Origin: Verrucomicrobiaceae bacterium
Lineage (GTDB): Bacteria; Verrucomicrobiota; Verrucomicrobiia; Verrucomicrobiales; Verrucomicrobiaceae
Assembly: GCA_019694165.1 (NCBI GenBank)
Contig: JAIBCL010000016.1
Location: forward strand, 1-64,000
Direction: 5' to 3'
DNA: 64,000 nt
The notes beneath the pieces were generated by a model. It saw only the letters and a list, made by a program, of their open reading frames with translations. It was not told the origin of the DNA and did no database searches. Below, in pieces: positions 43,594 to 52,387 of this stretch (the stretch's first letter is position 1; every line of letters starts with the position of its first letter). Both the position numbers and the translations under genes were made by a program.

Positions 43594-46500
43594 TCACTTC
43601 ACATGCAGCACGCCACGCATGATGATGTGATGCCCAGGGAACGAGCACATATATGGGTAGTCGCCGGGAGAAGACGGTGCATTGAACTCGATGACTTCTT
43701 CCTTGCCCGCATCGAGCAGCTTGGTGTGCCAGATGATGTTCTTGTTCTCGGGGATGAAGCCGGTTTCGAAGCCTTTGGCGCCCATGGTGAGGGCTTGGTT
43801 GGCGATCTCGTCGATCTTGCCGGGCTGCACGAGCAGGAGGTTGTGCGGCATGAAGTCTTCGTTCACAAAGGTGTGCTTCACCTTCTTACCGGGCTTCACG
43901 GTGAGTTCCTTCACGTCATACATCATGCGCTCCTTCACGGTGGCGATGCGGATGGTGGTGAGGTCCTTGGTATCGCTGAGGATGCCGGACTTCTGGGTCT
44001 TCTCTTCGGCATCACTGGCGAGCACGCCACCGCGGAAGGTGGACTCGACGTTATACCACAGGTGCTGCACGACATGCGCGGCGTTGCGCGCATGAGCTTC
44101 CGGGGACTTCAGCAGCTGGCCGAGCAGCTCGACGTTGCGGATGTTGTGCTGCGAGCTGAGCCAGAGGGCTTCGAGCAAGGGATGCGCGTCCTCTTTCTTG
44201 GTGGCGTCGAACTGCTTGATCCACTCCTTCGAGGCGGCGATGACTTCTTTGGAATCGCGGGCGCTGAGTTCGATGCGCGCGCGCTGGCGGATGCTGTTGG
44301 TCGGATGCTTCAGCACATCGAGCAGCGCAGGGATCGGCTGACCGGCAATGGCGACGGGCTTCTGCAACTCGCGGCCGGTGGCGGTGATGCGGTAGATGCG
44401 GCCGTGCGCGTGGTCGCGGTTCGGGTCGCGCACGTTGTGCTGCATGTGGCCGATGATGACGTTCTGCCAGTCGGCCAGGTAGAGCGAGCCATCGGGCGCG
44501 AACTTGATGTCGGACGGGCGGAAGTTCTTGTCGCCGCTCATGAGGAAGCCGCGTGACTTCTCTTCGGTCACGGTGCCGTCGGCTTGCGTGACTTTGACGG
44601 TGAGTTCGTCGCCGTTCGGTTCGCCCCAGACGGTGGCTTTGTCAGCATCGCGCTCGAGGTGATACTGCTTCACGCCGAGGAAGCCGATGACGTTGCAGAT
44701 CAAGAAGTCGCCCTGCATCTCGGCGGGGAAGTGCTGGCTGCTGACGACATGGCTCGATGTCACCGGGCGCACTTCTTTCTTGAGCAGTTCATACATCTTG
44801 AAGCTGTTGCCCTCGGGCCGCACTTGATATGCGCGACCGCCGGTGCCGTCGGTGGCGTAGTGGTAGCCCCAGTAATCAAAGCTGGTGCCGTGCGGGTTGG
44901 GTGAGTTGTCGGCGTGCTTCGAGATGGTGAAGCGGCGCGGATCGAAGCGATACATCGCGCTCGATGTGGCCTGCAACGACGGCCCCCAGGGGTGCTCGTA
45001 GTTGTGCTGCATGAAGACGCCGCTCTGCCAGTAGATGCCGCCATCGGAGCCGTAGATGAGGTTGTTCGCGCCGTGGTGCGTGTCGGAGGAATCGAGGCCT
45101 TGCAGCATGATGATGCGCACGTCGGCCTTGTCGTCGCCATCGGTGTCCTTGAGGAACAAGAGTTCGCTCTGGCGCGTGACGAGCACGCCGCCGTTCCAGA
45201 ACTCGAAGCCGAGCGGATTGTTCACGCGAGCGAACTCGGTCACGCGGTCGGCTTTGCCGTCGTTGTTGTCGTCGTGGAAGATGAGCAGCGCGTCCTTGCT
45301 CTCCTTCAGCGGCTCCCACTTCGGATAGTCGGCCCACGCGGCGACCCAGAGGCGGCCTTTGACATCGAACTGCATCTGCACGGGGTTCGCGAGCTGCGGG
45401 AACTTCTTTTCATCGGCAAAGAGATGCACCTCGAAGCCCTTCTTCACGGCCATGTGCTTGATCGCTTCTTCGCCGTCGAGATAGACGAGGCGGCCTTCCT
45501 TCTGCGCGCTGCTGCTCTTGCTGCCGCCGCCAACGTTCGACTTCACCGGAATGGGCTTCGGCACGTTGCTGTCGTCGATCTTCTTGTCGCCGCCGTTGAT
45601 GCGAGCCCACACGCGCTCATCGCGATTCGCGGTCATCACATCGAGCATCGACAACTCATGCTGAAGCACGACGCCATTCGTCTGACCATCCACAAAGCTC
45701 AGCGTAGAGCGGCTGCCCCACACGTCGTTGCCATCGCTCGCGTGATAGCGCTGATACCAGTGGTAGCTCTTGTCCACCACCGCCTCGCGCAGCGACTCCA
45801 TCGAAGCCGAGGTGCTCACTTGCTTGCCGAGCAATCCCTTGGCGATCATCTCGGCGAGCTGGCGATTGCCTTCGTCGGTGAGGTGAACGCCATTGATCGT
45901 GAGCGGTTCCTTCGCAGCTTTGAATAGCTCCTGCGAGGGATGGAAGAGATCGACAAACGCCACGCCCGCTTCCTTCGCCGCATCCGCTGTGGCCTTCGTG
46001 AGCGCTTCGAGTTGCGCGTTGTGGGCCTTGCCATCCGGGACGTTTGGATTGCGCGTGTCCTCATGCGCGATGGGGCTGAAGAGCACGATGCGCGGGAACG
46101 ATTTGCCATTCGGCTTCGTGCCGCGCGTCTTCTTCACGAACTCGATGATCTGCGTCTTGTAGTCCTCGGGCTTGGTGTCGAACGACTCGTTGTAGCCAAA
46201 CATGCCGAAGACCACGTCGGCCTTCACATGCTGCAAATACGTGGCCATCGAAATCTGCCCCGGACTGCGCGGATACGAGTTCGGGCGGTCGCCGCTGGTG
46301 CTCATGTTGCGGAAGCGCACCTGCATCTCCGGCAACGCACTCTGAAGCACCGTCTCCATCCAGCCATCGTGCTGCATGCGATCAGGCAAGCCATTGCCGA
46401 GGATCGCGACGACATCGCCCTTGCTGAACGCGAACGGCATCGGGTCCTTGTAGCCCGCAGGCACATTAGCGAGCGGTGGCTCGGGTGGGCCGTCGTTTTT

Positions 46501-47043
46501 CTTCCCGGCTTTCTTGCCACCGCGGTCTGCCTTTGCCACTGGCTTGCCGGGCTTGCCGTCAGCGGTGAGGAAAGCAACTTTGCCGCCACCTTTGACATTG
46601 ATGGTTACTGACTCGCTGGGCTCTACGGCCTTGACCTCAAACACCGTTTTGCGCGCATCATCGAGCAGCGTCAGCGTAAAGCCGCCGAGACGATCCTCGA
46701 AACCCTCGCGACTCCACAGGCTGATGGCATCAATCTCCTGCGCGCCACCGAGATCGATCTCCCACCAGGGATTCGGCTGGTTCTCCTGGGTGTGCGTCAT
46801 GCCCGTGCCCCAGGCGCGGCTCTTGTTGCCATCCATCGCCTTGTCCGCCGTGCCGCCATGACCGGTCGTTGATTGCGTGGCCGTGCCGCCTTTTGCGATG
46901 TTCTTGCCACCGCTCATGATTTCAATCTCGGCGATTTGGAGACACTTCTTCTCGCCGGGGATTTCGATGCGGACAAAGCGCGAGGGCCGGGCGACAGCCG
47001 TGAGCGAAGTTAAGGCGAGGGCGATGAGAACAGCCAGTTTCAT
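43594..47043 (-). CDS. Large secreted F5/8C - SGNH hydrolase - PVC beta-propeller - cupredoxin protein
   Basis: 1149 residues from ATG 47043, a signal peptide start (MKLAVLIALALTSLTAVARP). Order: a galactose-binding F5/8 type C-like domain (about 20-150; STTGHGGTADKAMDGNKSRA, WWEIDLGGAQEIDAISLWSR); a Lys/Gly linker; an SGNH/GDSL-like domain (about 200-410; VVAILGNGLPDRM, VVFGMFGYNES, GVHLTDEGNRQLAEMI with the catalytic Asp/His-like pair); a PVC-type propeller (about 530-900; VQMQFDVKGRLWVAAWADYP, LIFHDDNNDGKADRVTEFAR, DIKFAPDGSLYLADWQNVII); HEAT-like helices; and a C-terminal type 1 copper domain with PHNLLLV and CSFPGHHIIMRG (Cys-His-Met ligands). PVC propellers of this kind often end in a cytochrome c; here a cupredoxin takes that place. 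Probably extracytoplasmic redox or glycan processing. Confidence 0.88.
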   Translation of the reverse strand: MKLAVLIALALTSLTAVARPSRFVRIEIPGEKKCLQIAEIEIMSGGKNIAKGGTATQSTTGHGGTADKAMDGNKSRAWGTGMTHTQENQPNPWWEIDLGGAQEIDAISLWSREGFEDRLGGFTLTLLDDARKTVFEVKAVEPSESVTINVKGGGKVAFLTADGKPGKPVAKADRGGKKAGKKNDGPPEPPLANVPAGYKDPMPFAFSKGDVVAILGNGLPDRMQHDGWMETVLQSALPEMQVRFRNMSTSGDRPNSYPRSPGQISMATYLQHVKADVVFGMFGYNESFDTKPEDYKTQIIEFVKKTRGTKPNGKSFPRIVLFSPIAHEDTRNPNVPDGKAHNAQLEALTKATADAAKEAGVAFVDLFHPSQELFKAAKEPLTINGVHLTDEGNRQLAEMIAKGLLGKQVSTSASMESLREAVVDKSYHWYQRYHASDGNDVWGSRSTLSFVDGQTNGVVLQHELSMLDVMTANRDERVWARINGGDKKIDDSNVPKPIPVKSNVGGGSKSSSAQKEGRLVYLDGEEAIKHMAVKKGFEVHLFADEKKFPQLANPVQMQFDVKGRLWVAAWADYPKWEPLKESKDALLIFHDDNNDGKADRVTEFARVNNPLGFEFWNGGVLVTRQSELLFLKDTDGDDKADVRIIMLQGLDSSDTHHGANNLIYGSDGGIYWQSGVFMQHNYEHPWGPSLQATSSAMYRFDPRRFTISKHADNSPNPHGTSFDYWGYHYATDGTGGRAYQVRPEGNSFKMYELLKKEVRPVTSSHVVSSQHFPAEMQGDFLICNVIGFLGVKQYHLERDADKATVWGEPNGDELTVKVTQADGTVTEEKSRGFLMSGDKNFRPSDIKFAPDGSLYLADWQNVIIGHMQHNVRDPNRDHAHGRIYRITATGRELQKPVAIAGQPIPALLDVLKHPTNSIRQRARIELSARDSKEVIAASKEWIKQFDATKKEDAHPLLEALWLSSQHNIRNVELLGQLLKSPEAHARNAAHVVQHLWYNVESTFRGGVLASDAEEKTQKSGILSDTKDLTTIRIATVKERMMYDVKELTVKPGKKVKHTFVNEDFMPHNLLLVQPGKIDEIANQALTMGAKGFETGFIPENKNIIWHTKLLDAGKEEVIEFNAPSSPGDYPYMCSFPGHHIIMRGVLHVK

Positions 47044-47526
47044 ATGGATCGGATGCGTCAATACGCGCGGAGGACCGCAGTCGCACACGGAAGTTTGTCA
47101 TTGGCGTTTCGACGGCGTGCCCCGGACTCGCGGGGTGTCCTACTCACGACACCAGACCAGCCGCGCGGTGGCTCGTCGATTGACTCTGGCGTCCTGCCCA
47201 GCCGTCGCGCTTCATCACGCCGCGTGATTGTGCGATGCCGCTCCAGGCCCGGCGGTCGGATACCGGGAATTCCGGCACCGCGGCTCGGACTACCTCGCGT
47301 CTGCGCGCCGGGCTTTGCCGATGGAGCAGAGACCGTAGTCGCGTTGCCGGGCCAAGGAGGTGAAGGCTTTGCCCTGGTTTTCGAGCCGGTGGTTCGAGGG
47401 GATCCCAATCGAAAGCCCAGGCCTTCCATTTTGCGGCACGGCCTTCCGAAGATGTTCGGCTGACCACACTGATACCGAACCCGTACCTCAACTCGGTTGA
47501 GGTACGGGCCGGGTGTGATCGCCGGG
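47044..47526. other. Intergenic region between S53 peptidase and the cupredoxin fusion
   Basis: 483 bp without a supported gene. Open frames here (for example 47044-47463 plus) have Arg/Pro-rich translations with no recognisable motif. The region must hold the promoter of the cupredoxin gene (minus strand) and carries the hairpin at 47480-47508. Confidence 0.5.
47480..47508 (-). terminator. Perfect 13-bp stem hairpin after the S53 gene
   Basis: CCCGTACCTCAAC, a 3-base loop, then GTTGAGGTACGGG. It begins about 19 bp past the stop of the minus-strand peptidase gene, where a terminator is expected. There is no T run after it on the minus strand, so it may be a Rho-type or mRNA 3' end-stabilising hairpin rather than an intrinsic terminator. 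Confidence 0.5.
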
Positions 47527-48714
47527 TCACTTCGCGATCAGAGCTGGCACCAAGGCCGCGGACTTTGGACTGCCCAGTCCGGTGACGTAGTCGTAGCCTG
47601 CGCCGGCTGCATAGCCGTTGCTGCCCGAGGTGATGTCGCGGAAGTCGGCGGCGTAGTTTGAGCCTGCGATGGAATAAGCAGCGCTGGCCGTGTTGCTCAG
47701 CGATGTGGTGCGAGCGGCATTCACCAGAGCCTGCTGCGCGGCCCATTGAGGTGCTCCCGCACTGGTGCCGCCGACCATGATCCAGCCCGTCGAACCATTG
47801 TAGTTGGTGATGTAAACAGGGAAGCCGGTATAGGGATCCGCATTGTAGCTGACGTCAGGCACCGTGCGCTTGGTGGTGGACTGCCAGCTTCCCTGCCAGG
47901 ACGGTTTCGCTTCGTACGCGCTGACGCCGCCGCCGCTTCCCGACCAGGCTGTTTCGGAAATGATGTTGCCCGCGCTGTCCAGTTGAAGGGTCGTGCCACC
48001 GACTGCCACTACATACGGGACGCATGCCGGCCACATCACGCCTGCGCCATTGTCGCCTGACGAGGCGAAGAACGACACGCCCGTTTTGTTGAAGTGCGAG
48101 TCATAGCTCGCTTCGGACGAGAACTCGGAGCCGCCCCAGCTCATGGATACCTGCTTGGCTCCCACGGTTTTCACTGCATAATCGACTGCGCCAAGGAGAT
48201 CACTCAAGCTCGCCGATTTGGCGACGACGACCGCGATCTTTGCTCCGGGAGCGATGGCGTGCGCCCATTGCACATCGAGATTTGTTTCGAGCGCCCAGCC
48301 GCTGTTGGTCACGGACGGTTTTCCTTTGGGGTAATAGACACTGATCGAGGCGGCGGGGAGGCCGTAGGTGCTGCTGAAAACAGTCAGATCGTTGACCACG
48401 TTTGGATTGCCGTAGGCATCCACGATCGCGATCGTCTGGCCCGCGCCGTTGCCGCTGATCTGATCGAATCCGTAGGCATGGCGGATTTGTGTGGGATTGT
48501 AGCCGCCCGGGCTGGTGGCGAGAAAAGGGGTGGCCACGACGGGACCCCGCACCCAGACGGGAGGGCGGGCCTCAATTGCATCGGTATCAGGCCCTGGTGC
48601 GCGATCGGCAGCCGGCGTGGTGCCAGACTGCCCTTGGGCTAAAACACCGATCCAGGAAGAACCGGTGAACAGGGCTGCGACAAGCAGGGAAACAGAGGTT
48701 GAAACGTGGTTCAT
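47527..48714 (-). CDS. Secreted S53 (sedolisin/kumamolisin-like) serine-carboxyl peptidase
   Basis: 395 residues with a signal peptide (VSLLVAALFTGSSWIGVLAQ). Active-site residues are in place: Glu143 and Asp147 in ALETNLDVQWAHAIAPGAKI, oxyanion-type Asp221 in ASSGDNGAG, and Ser318 in MVGGTSAGAPQWAA. The C-terminal FRDITSGSNGYAAGAGYDYV plus TGLGSP is the S53 calcium site. Family members are active at acid pH. Unlike kumamolisin, only about 70 residues precede the catalytic domain, so the usual large prodomain is missing; S53 members without it are known. It is divergent from the MFS gene. Confidence 0.9.
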   Translation of the reverse strand: MNHVSTSVSLLVAALFTGSSWIGVLAQGQSGTTPAADRAPGPDTDAIEARPPVWVRGPVVATPFLATSPGGYNPTQIRHAYGFDQISGNGAGQTIAIVDAYGNPNVVNDLTVFSSTYGLPAASISVYYPKGKPSVTNSGWALETNLDVQWAHAIAPGAKIAVVVAKSASLSDLLGAVDYAVKTVGAKQVSMSWGGSEFSSEASYDSHFNKTGVSFFASSGDNGAGVMWPACVPYVVAVGGTTLQLDSAGNIISETAWSGSGGGVSAYEAKPSWQGSWQSTTKRTVPDVSYNADPYTGFPVYITNYNGSTGWIMVGGTSAGAPQWAAQQALVNAARTTSLSNTASAAYSIAGSNYAADFRDITSGSNGYAAGAGYDYVTGLGSPKSAALVPALIAK

Positions 48715-48949
48715 GGCAGGGCCGTTCTAATTATGGAAATTATATTCTAGTGATCATCGACAGGATTGGCGAGAAGATTTTGATCGTTCCGCCAAATTGG
48801 CTCCGCGTGAGACAACGGCACGCCGGACTGAACAGGAAGAGCAGATCGTCCGTCGTGACAACAGGCCGATCACCGGGGAGAACGCTTCCCGATCCAAAAC
48901 GAAAAACCGTACTGTATCATTCTGAGTTCCCATCCCGTAAGGCTCTGCC

Positions 48950-50182
48950 ATGCCCCGCTCTTCGCTTTGGAAATGGTACATCTGCGGCCTGCTTTTGCTG
49001 GCGACGACGATCAACTACATGGACCGCCAGACGCTGTCGAACGCGGCGGCGGCGGTGAAGGCGGAGTTCCGGCTGGATGATTTGCAATATGGCAATCTGG
49101 AGACCGCGTTCGGCCTGGCGTTTGGTGCGGGCTCGCTTGTGTTTGGTTTTTTGTGCGAGCGCTTCAGCCTCCGTTGGATGTATCCGGTCGTGCTCGGCGG
49201 CTGGTCGCTGGCGGGACTCTTTTCTTCATGGGCGGCGGACTATCACCAGTTCATGGCCGCGCGCATCATGCTCGGGCTTTTCGAGGCCGGGCACTGGCCG
49301 TGCGCGCTGAAGACGACTTTCCGTCTCCTCCAGCCGAACGAGCGCATGATGGGGAACAGCGTGCTTCAAAGCGGCGCATCCATCGGTGCGATCATCACGC
49401 CTAAGCTCGTGCTCTGGCTCTCCCAGGGTCATCCGCAGGGATGGCGGTTCGCGTTCCAGGTGATCGCGTTGACGGGCGTGATCTGGATCGTGCTCTGGAT
49501 GGTGTCGTTCCGTTTGCAGGCCGCGACGGCGACTGCGGATGGGAAAGACGACGCCAGCACACCTGACACTGGGTCGCTGATGCCGATCATCACCGGCAAG
49601 AAGTTTTGGGCCATCGCGCTGCTGCTCGTGGGCATCCAGATTCCGTGGCAGATCATTCGCGCCTGGTTGCCGCTCTTCCTGCAATCGGGCCGCGGCTACG
49701 ATCCGCTTAGCACCGCAAATTTTGTGACGATCTACTACATCGCGACGGACGTCGGCTGCATCCTCGCCGGCATCTTGTCGTTGCAACTCGTGAAGCGCCT
49801 TGCCCTGTCCAATCACGCGGCGAAGCGCCGGATCTTCAACGTCGCAGCCGTCCTCGCGTCGCTGACGATCTTCATTCCGTGGCTCGACAAAAGTCCGTTG
49901 CTGCTCGGCTTGTTGCTCGTGATCGGAGCGGCATCGCTGGCGATGTTCCCGTGCTACTACAGCTTTGTGCAGGAACTGAGCGCAGAGCATGTGTCGCGGC
50001 TGACGGGACTCTTCAGCATGTGGGTCTGGATCACCACCTCGCCGCTGCAATCGCTCTTCGGCTGGCTGCGGGTCAGGCTCGGCAGCTACGACCCCGCTCT
50101 GGCTCTCACCGGTCTCACGCCCTGGCTGGGAGTGCTGGCCATGGCGCTGCTGTGGGATCGGGCTGAAAAATCAAGACCGTAG
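48950..50182 (+). CDS. MFS transporter, ExuT-like (sugar acid) group
   Basis: 410 residues with about 12 TM segments. The N terminus WKWYICGLLLLATTINYMDR (then QTLS) is the signature of the anion:cation symporter/ExuT group, which moves hexuronates, galactonate and related organic anions. MLGLFEAGHWPCALKTTFRL matches the TM4 GxxEA-P region and GWRFAFQVI the mid-loop. It sits beside a peptidase and a sulfatase, which suits uptake of products of polymer breakdown, but the substrate cannot be read from the sequence. Its 3' end overlaps the convergent DUF5615 gene by 12 bp. Confidence 0.88.
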   Translation: MPRSSLWKWYICGLLLLATTINYMDRQTLSNAAAAVKAEFRLDDLQYGNLETAFGLAFGAGSLVFGFLCERFSLRWMYPVVLGGWSLAGLFSSWAADYHQFMAARIMLGLFEAGHWPCALKTTFRLLQPNERMMGNSVLQSGASIGAIITPKLVLWLSQGHPQGWRFAFQVIALTGVIWIVLWMVSFRLQAATATADGKDDASTPDTGSLMPIITGKKFWAIALLLVGIQIPWQIIRAWLPLFLQSGRGYDPLSTANFVTIYYIATDVGCILAGILSLQLVKRLALSNHAAKRRIFNVAAVLASLTIFIPWLDKSPLLLGLLLVIGAASLAMFPCYYSFVQELSAEHVSRLTGLFSMWVWITTSPLQSLFGWLRVRLGSYDPALALTGLTPWLGVLAMALLWDRAEKSRP

Positions 50183-50539
50183 CGGCAGCAGGTGAATCCG
50201 CTGCTTCCGGGGATCCACAGTGACCAAGGCGCCCGAATGCAGGGCGGCTACGGCTTCGACGAGTGCTCTCAAGACAAATCTCGACATGGTGCGCGGCCGG
50301 GTGTCTTCGGTGCGCATCTGGATGACGCTGGGCGCTCGCGCGCCAGTAGCAAATAGAAGAGCCCCGTAATCGAGATCGTGGGTGAAGACGACTGCGCCGT
50401 GCTTGCGCGCCCATTCCATGATCTCAGTGTCGGGAGCCGACGAATCTCCCAGAAACGACCAGTGTGCAGCATCATGACCCGCGGCACGAAGCTCGTCCAC
50501 CCACAGCGGCGAGAGATTCATGTCCACGACGATCTTCAC
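50171..50539 (-). CDS. DUF5615 PIN-like protein, putative toxin
   Basis: 122 residues: MKIVVDMNLSPLWVDELRAA at the N terminus, DTEIMEWARKHGAVVFTHDL (then DYG) in the middle. These acidic positions (D6, D/E37-39, D55-57) are those of the PIN-like DUF5615 family, nucleases paired with DUF433 antitoxins. Its ATG overlaps the stop of the DUF433 gene (ATGA at 50536-50539), antitoxin first, the normal order for this type. Target RNA unknown. Confidence 0.88.
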   Translation of the reverse strand: MKIVVDMNLSPLWVDELRAAGHDAAHWSFLGDSSAPDTEIMEWARKHGAVVFTHDLDYGALLFATGARAPSVIQMRTEDTRPRTMSRFVLRALVEAVAALHSGALVTVDPRKQRIHLLPLRS

Positions 50540-50772
50540 GCATGTGTGAGGGGCATGTCGTACTCCTCAGATCGCCAGGTGGCATACGCCAGTGCTGCCC
50601 GCACATCGGCCTCCTCCAGATATGGATAGAGCGCGAGAATCTCTTCGCTGTCCGCACCAGCAGCCACGAGTCCCGTGATCGTGCCGACGGTGACCCTCAT
50701 GCCGCGAATGCACGGCTTCCCGCCCATAACGAGTGGCTCGATGGTGATTCTCTCGAGTTCAGGAAAGATCAT
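50536..50772 (-). CDS. DUF433 protein, putative antitoxin
   Basis: 78 residues: RITIEPLVMGGKPCIRGMRV, then TVGTITGLVAAGADSEEILA with LYPYLEEADVRAALAYA is the complete DUF433 pattern (GKPxIxGxRxxV...YPxL...I..AL.Y). A small helix-turn-helix-like DNA-binding protein, first gene of the pair with the DUF5615 nuclease-like protein. The promoter lies in the 92 bp separating it from the divergent sulfatase gene, where autoregulation would be expected. Confidence 0.9.
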   Translation of the reverse strand: MIFPELERITIEPLVMGGKPCIRGMRVTVGTITGLVAAGADSEEILALYPYLEEADVRAALAYATWRSEEYDMPLTHA

Positions 50773-50864
50773 GCATGGATTCTAGCCGACGCCGATTCGG
50801 ATGACAAATGCCCACTTTGACATCAGCAGATGGAATCTGCGCATCTCGCTCGTTCCATCCCGCC

Positions 50865-52262
50865 ATGAAACCACTCATTGCTCTCATTTGCCTCGCCTCG
50901 ACATCGCTTGCCGCCTCGGCAAAACCCAACGTTCTCTTCCTCTTTGCCGACGACATGCGTGCGGACTCGATCGCAGCACTAGGCAATCCTGTGGTGAAGA
51001 CACCGACGCTCGATTCGCTCGTCAACCGTGGTTTCTCATTCTCGAATGCGTTCTGCCTCGGCGGCAATTCAGCTGCGGTCTGCACGCCGAGCCGGAACAT
51101 GCTGTTGAGCGGCAAAGCCTATTTCCGCTGGCAGAATCTTCCGGGGCCAAACGGCAAGAAGCTCGGCGCTCTGGCTCCAGGCGATGCACCGAACTTCCCG
51201 CTGTCGATGAAGGACGCGGGCTATGTGACCTATCACGAAGGCAAGAAGGGCAACACGGCCGTCAACATCCAGGCGAAGTTCGATCACAACGTTTACATCA
51301 ACGAAAACGCCGATCGCAATTCCGGCGAGCCGGGCAAGGTGATCGCCGACGACGTGATCGAGTTCCTGAAGACGAAGAAGGATGAGAAGCCGTTCTTCAT
51401 GTACCTCGCCTTCGGCAATCCGCACGATCCGCGTGTCGCTGCGCAGAAGTACCTCGACATGTATGATCGCTCGAAGATCCCGCTGCCGCCGGATTACATG
51501 CCGCAGCATCCGTTTGACAACGGCGAGATGACCATCCGCGACGAGCAGCTCTCGCCGTGGCCGCGGACGGAAGACGAGATTCGCAAGCATCTGCATGAGT
51601 ACTATGCCGTGATCACCGCGCTCGATCTCCACATCGGCCGCATCATTGCGACGCTGAAAGAACTCGGCCAGCTCGACAACACGATCATTCTCTTCTCGGC
51701 TGATCAAGGCATCGCCATCGGAAGCCACGGCCTGCTGGGCAAACAGAACCTCTACAACTCCGGCATGAAGGTGCCCCTGGTGTTCGCCGGCCCCGGCATC
51801 ACCAAGGGATCGAGCGATGCGATGGTCTATCTGCTCGACATCTACCCGACCGTTTGCCACTACGTTGGCGCCACCATACCTACCGACATCGACGGCGTCA
51901 GCTTCAAGCCGGTGATCGACGGCAGCATGAAATCGACGCGCGAGGAACTCTTCCTCTCCTATCAACTCGTCCAGCGCGCCGTGATTGCCGATGGCTGGAA
52001 GCTCATCCGCTATCCGCAGATCAACCGCTCACAGCTCTTCGACTTCAAGAACGACCCGTATGAGCTGAAGGATGTCGCCGCCGATCCTGCTCAAGCCGAG
52101 CGCCTTGCCTCGCTGACGGCGAAGCTCGAAAAGTGGCAGAAGCGCTACGGCGACGATCTGCCGCTCACTTCGGCCACGCCGAAGCCCGCGGAGTGGACGC
52201 CGCCGGCGCCCGGCTCGCTGCAAAAGGCGGTGAAAGGGCAGCGCAAAAAGCCGAAGCAGTGA
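50865..52262 (+). CDS. Secreted sulfatase
   Basis: 465 residues from ATG 50865, which opens the signal peptide MKPLIALICLASTSLAASAK. Alkaline-phosphatase-superfamily sulfatase: PNVLFLFADDMRADSIAALG (metal Asp pair), Cys73 in CTPSRNMLLSG, the CxPSR motif converted to formylglycine by FGE or anSME, DEKPFFMYLAFGNPHDPR, and IILFSADQGIAIGSHGLLGK (second metal site). Short C-terminal domain with the DFKNDPYELKDVAADP ending. It probably desulfates polysaccharides outside the cytoplasm. No maturation enzyme gene is adjacent. It is divergent from the DUF433/DUF5615 pair. Confidence 0.94.
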   Translation: MKPLIALICLASTSLAASAKPNVLFLFADDMRADSIAALGNPVVKTPTLDSLVNRGFSFSNAFCLGGNSAAVCTPSRNMLLSGKAYFRWQNLPGPNGKKLGALAPGDAPNFPLSMKDAGYVTYHEGKKGNTAVNIQAKFDHNVYINENADRNSGEPGKVIADDVIEFLKTKKDEKPFFMYLAFGNPHDPRVAAQKYLDMYDRSKIPLPPDYMPQHPFDNGEMTIRDEQLSPWPRTEDEIRKHLHEYYAVITALDLHIGRIIATLKELGQLDNTIILFSADQGIAIGSHGLLGKQNLYNSGMKVPLVFAGPGITKGSSDAMVYLLDIYPTVCHYVGATIPTDIDGVSFKPVIDGSMKSTREELFLSYQLVQRAVIADGWKLIRYPQINRSQLFDFKNDPYELKDVAADPAQAERLASLTAKLEKWQKRYGDDLPLTSATPKPAEWTPPAPGSLQKAVKGQRKKPKQ

Positions 52263-52364
52263 AGCGCCGGCAGCTTCATGGCGGAACCGGCGCGGCCTGC
52301 GGAGGGCCATCGCCAAGAGTGCCGAGCCCGGGAAACTGCTTGCAAAGCCTTGCATGACACAGAC

Positions 52365-52378
52365 TGTTCGCGCGAACA
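52365..52378 (+). promoter_or_regulatory. LexA operator (TGTTC-N4-GAACA)
   Basis: A perfect 14-bp palindrome TGTTCGCGCGAACA ends 9 bp before the lexA ATG. TGTTC-N4-GAACA is the LexA-binding motif described for Verrucomicrobia, so lexA is probably autoregulated. It overlaps the expected ribosome binding/transcription start region. Confidence 0.88.
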
Positions 52379-52387
52379 CACACCACC

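Noticed and set aside
47044..47463. Possible 139-residue protein starting beside the cupredoxin gene
   Set aside because: Arg/Pro-rich translation without motifs, starting at the divergent gene's own start codon region; fits random GC-rich sequence.
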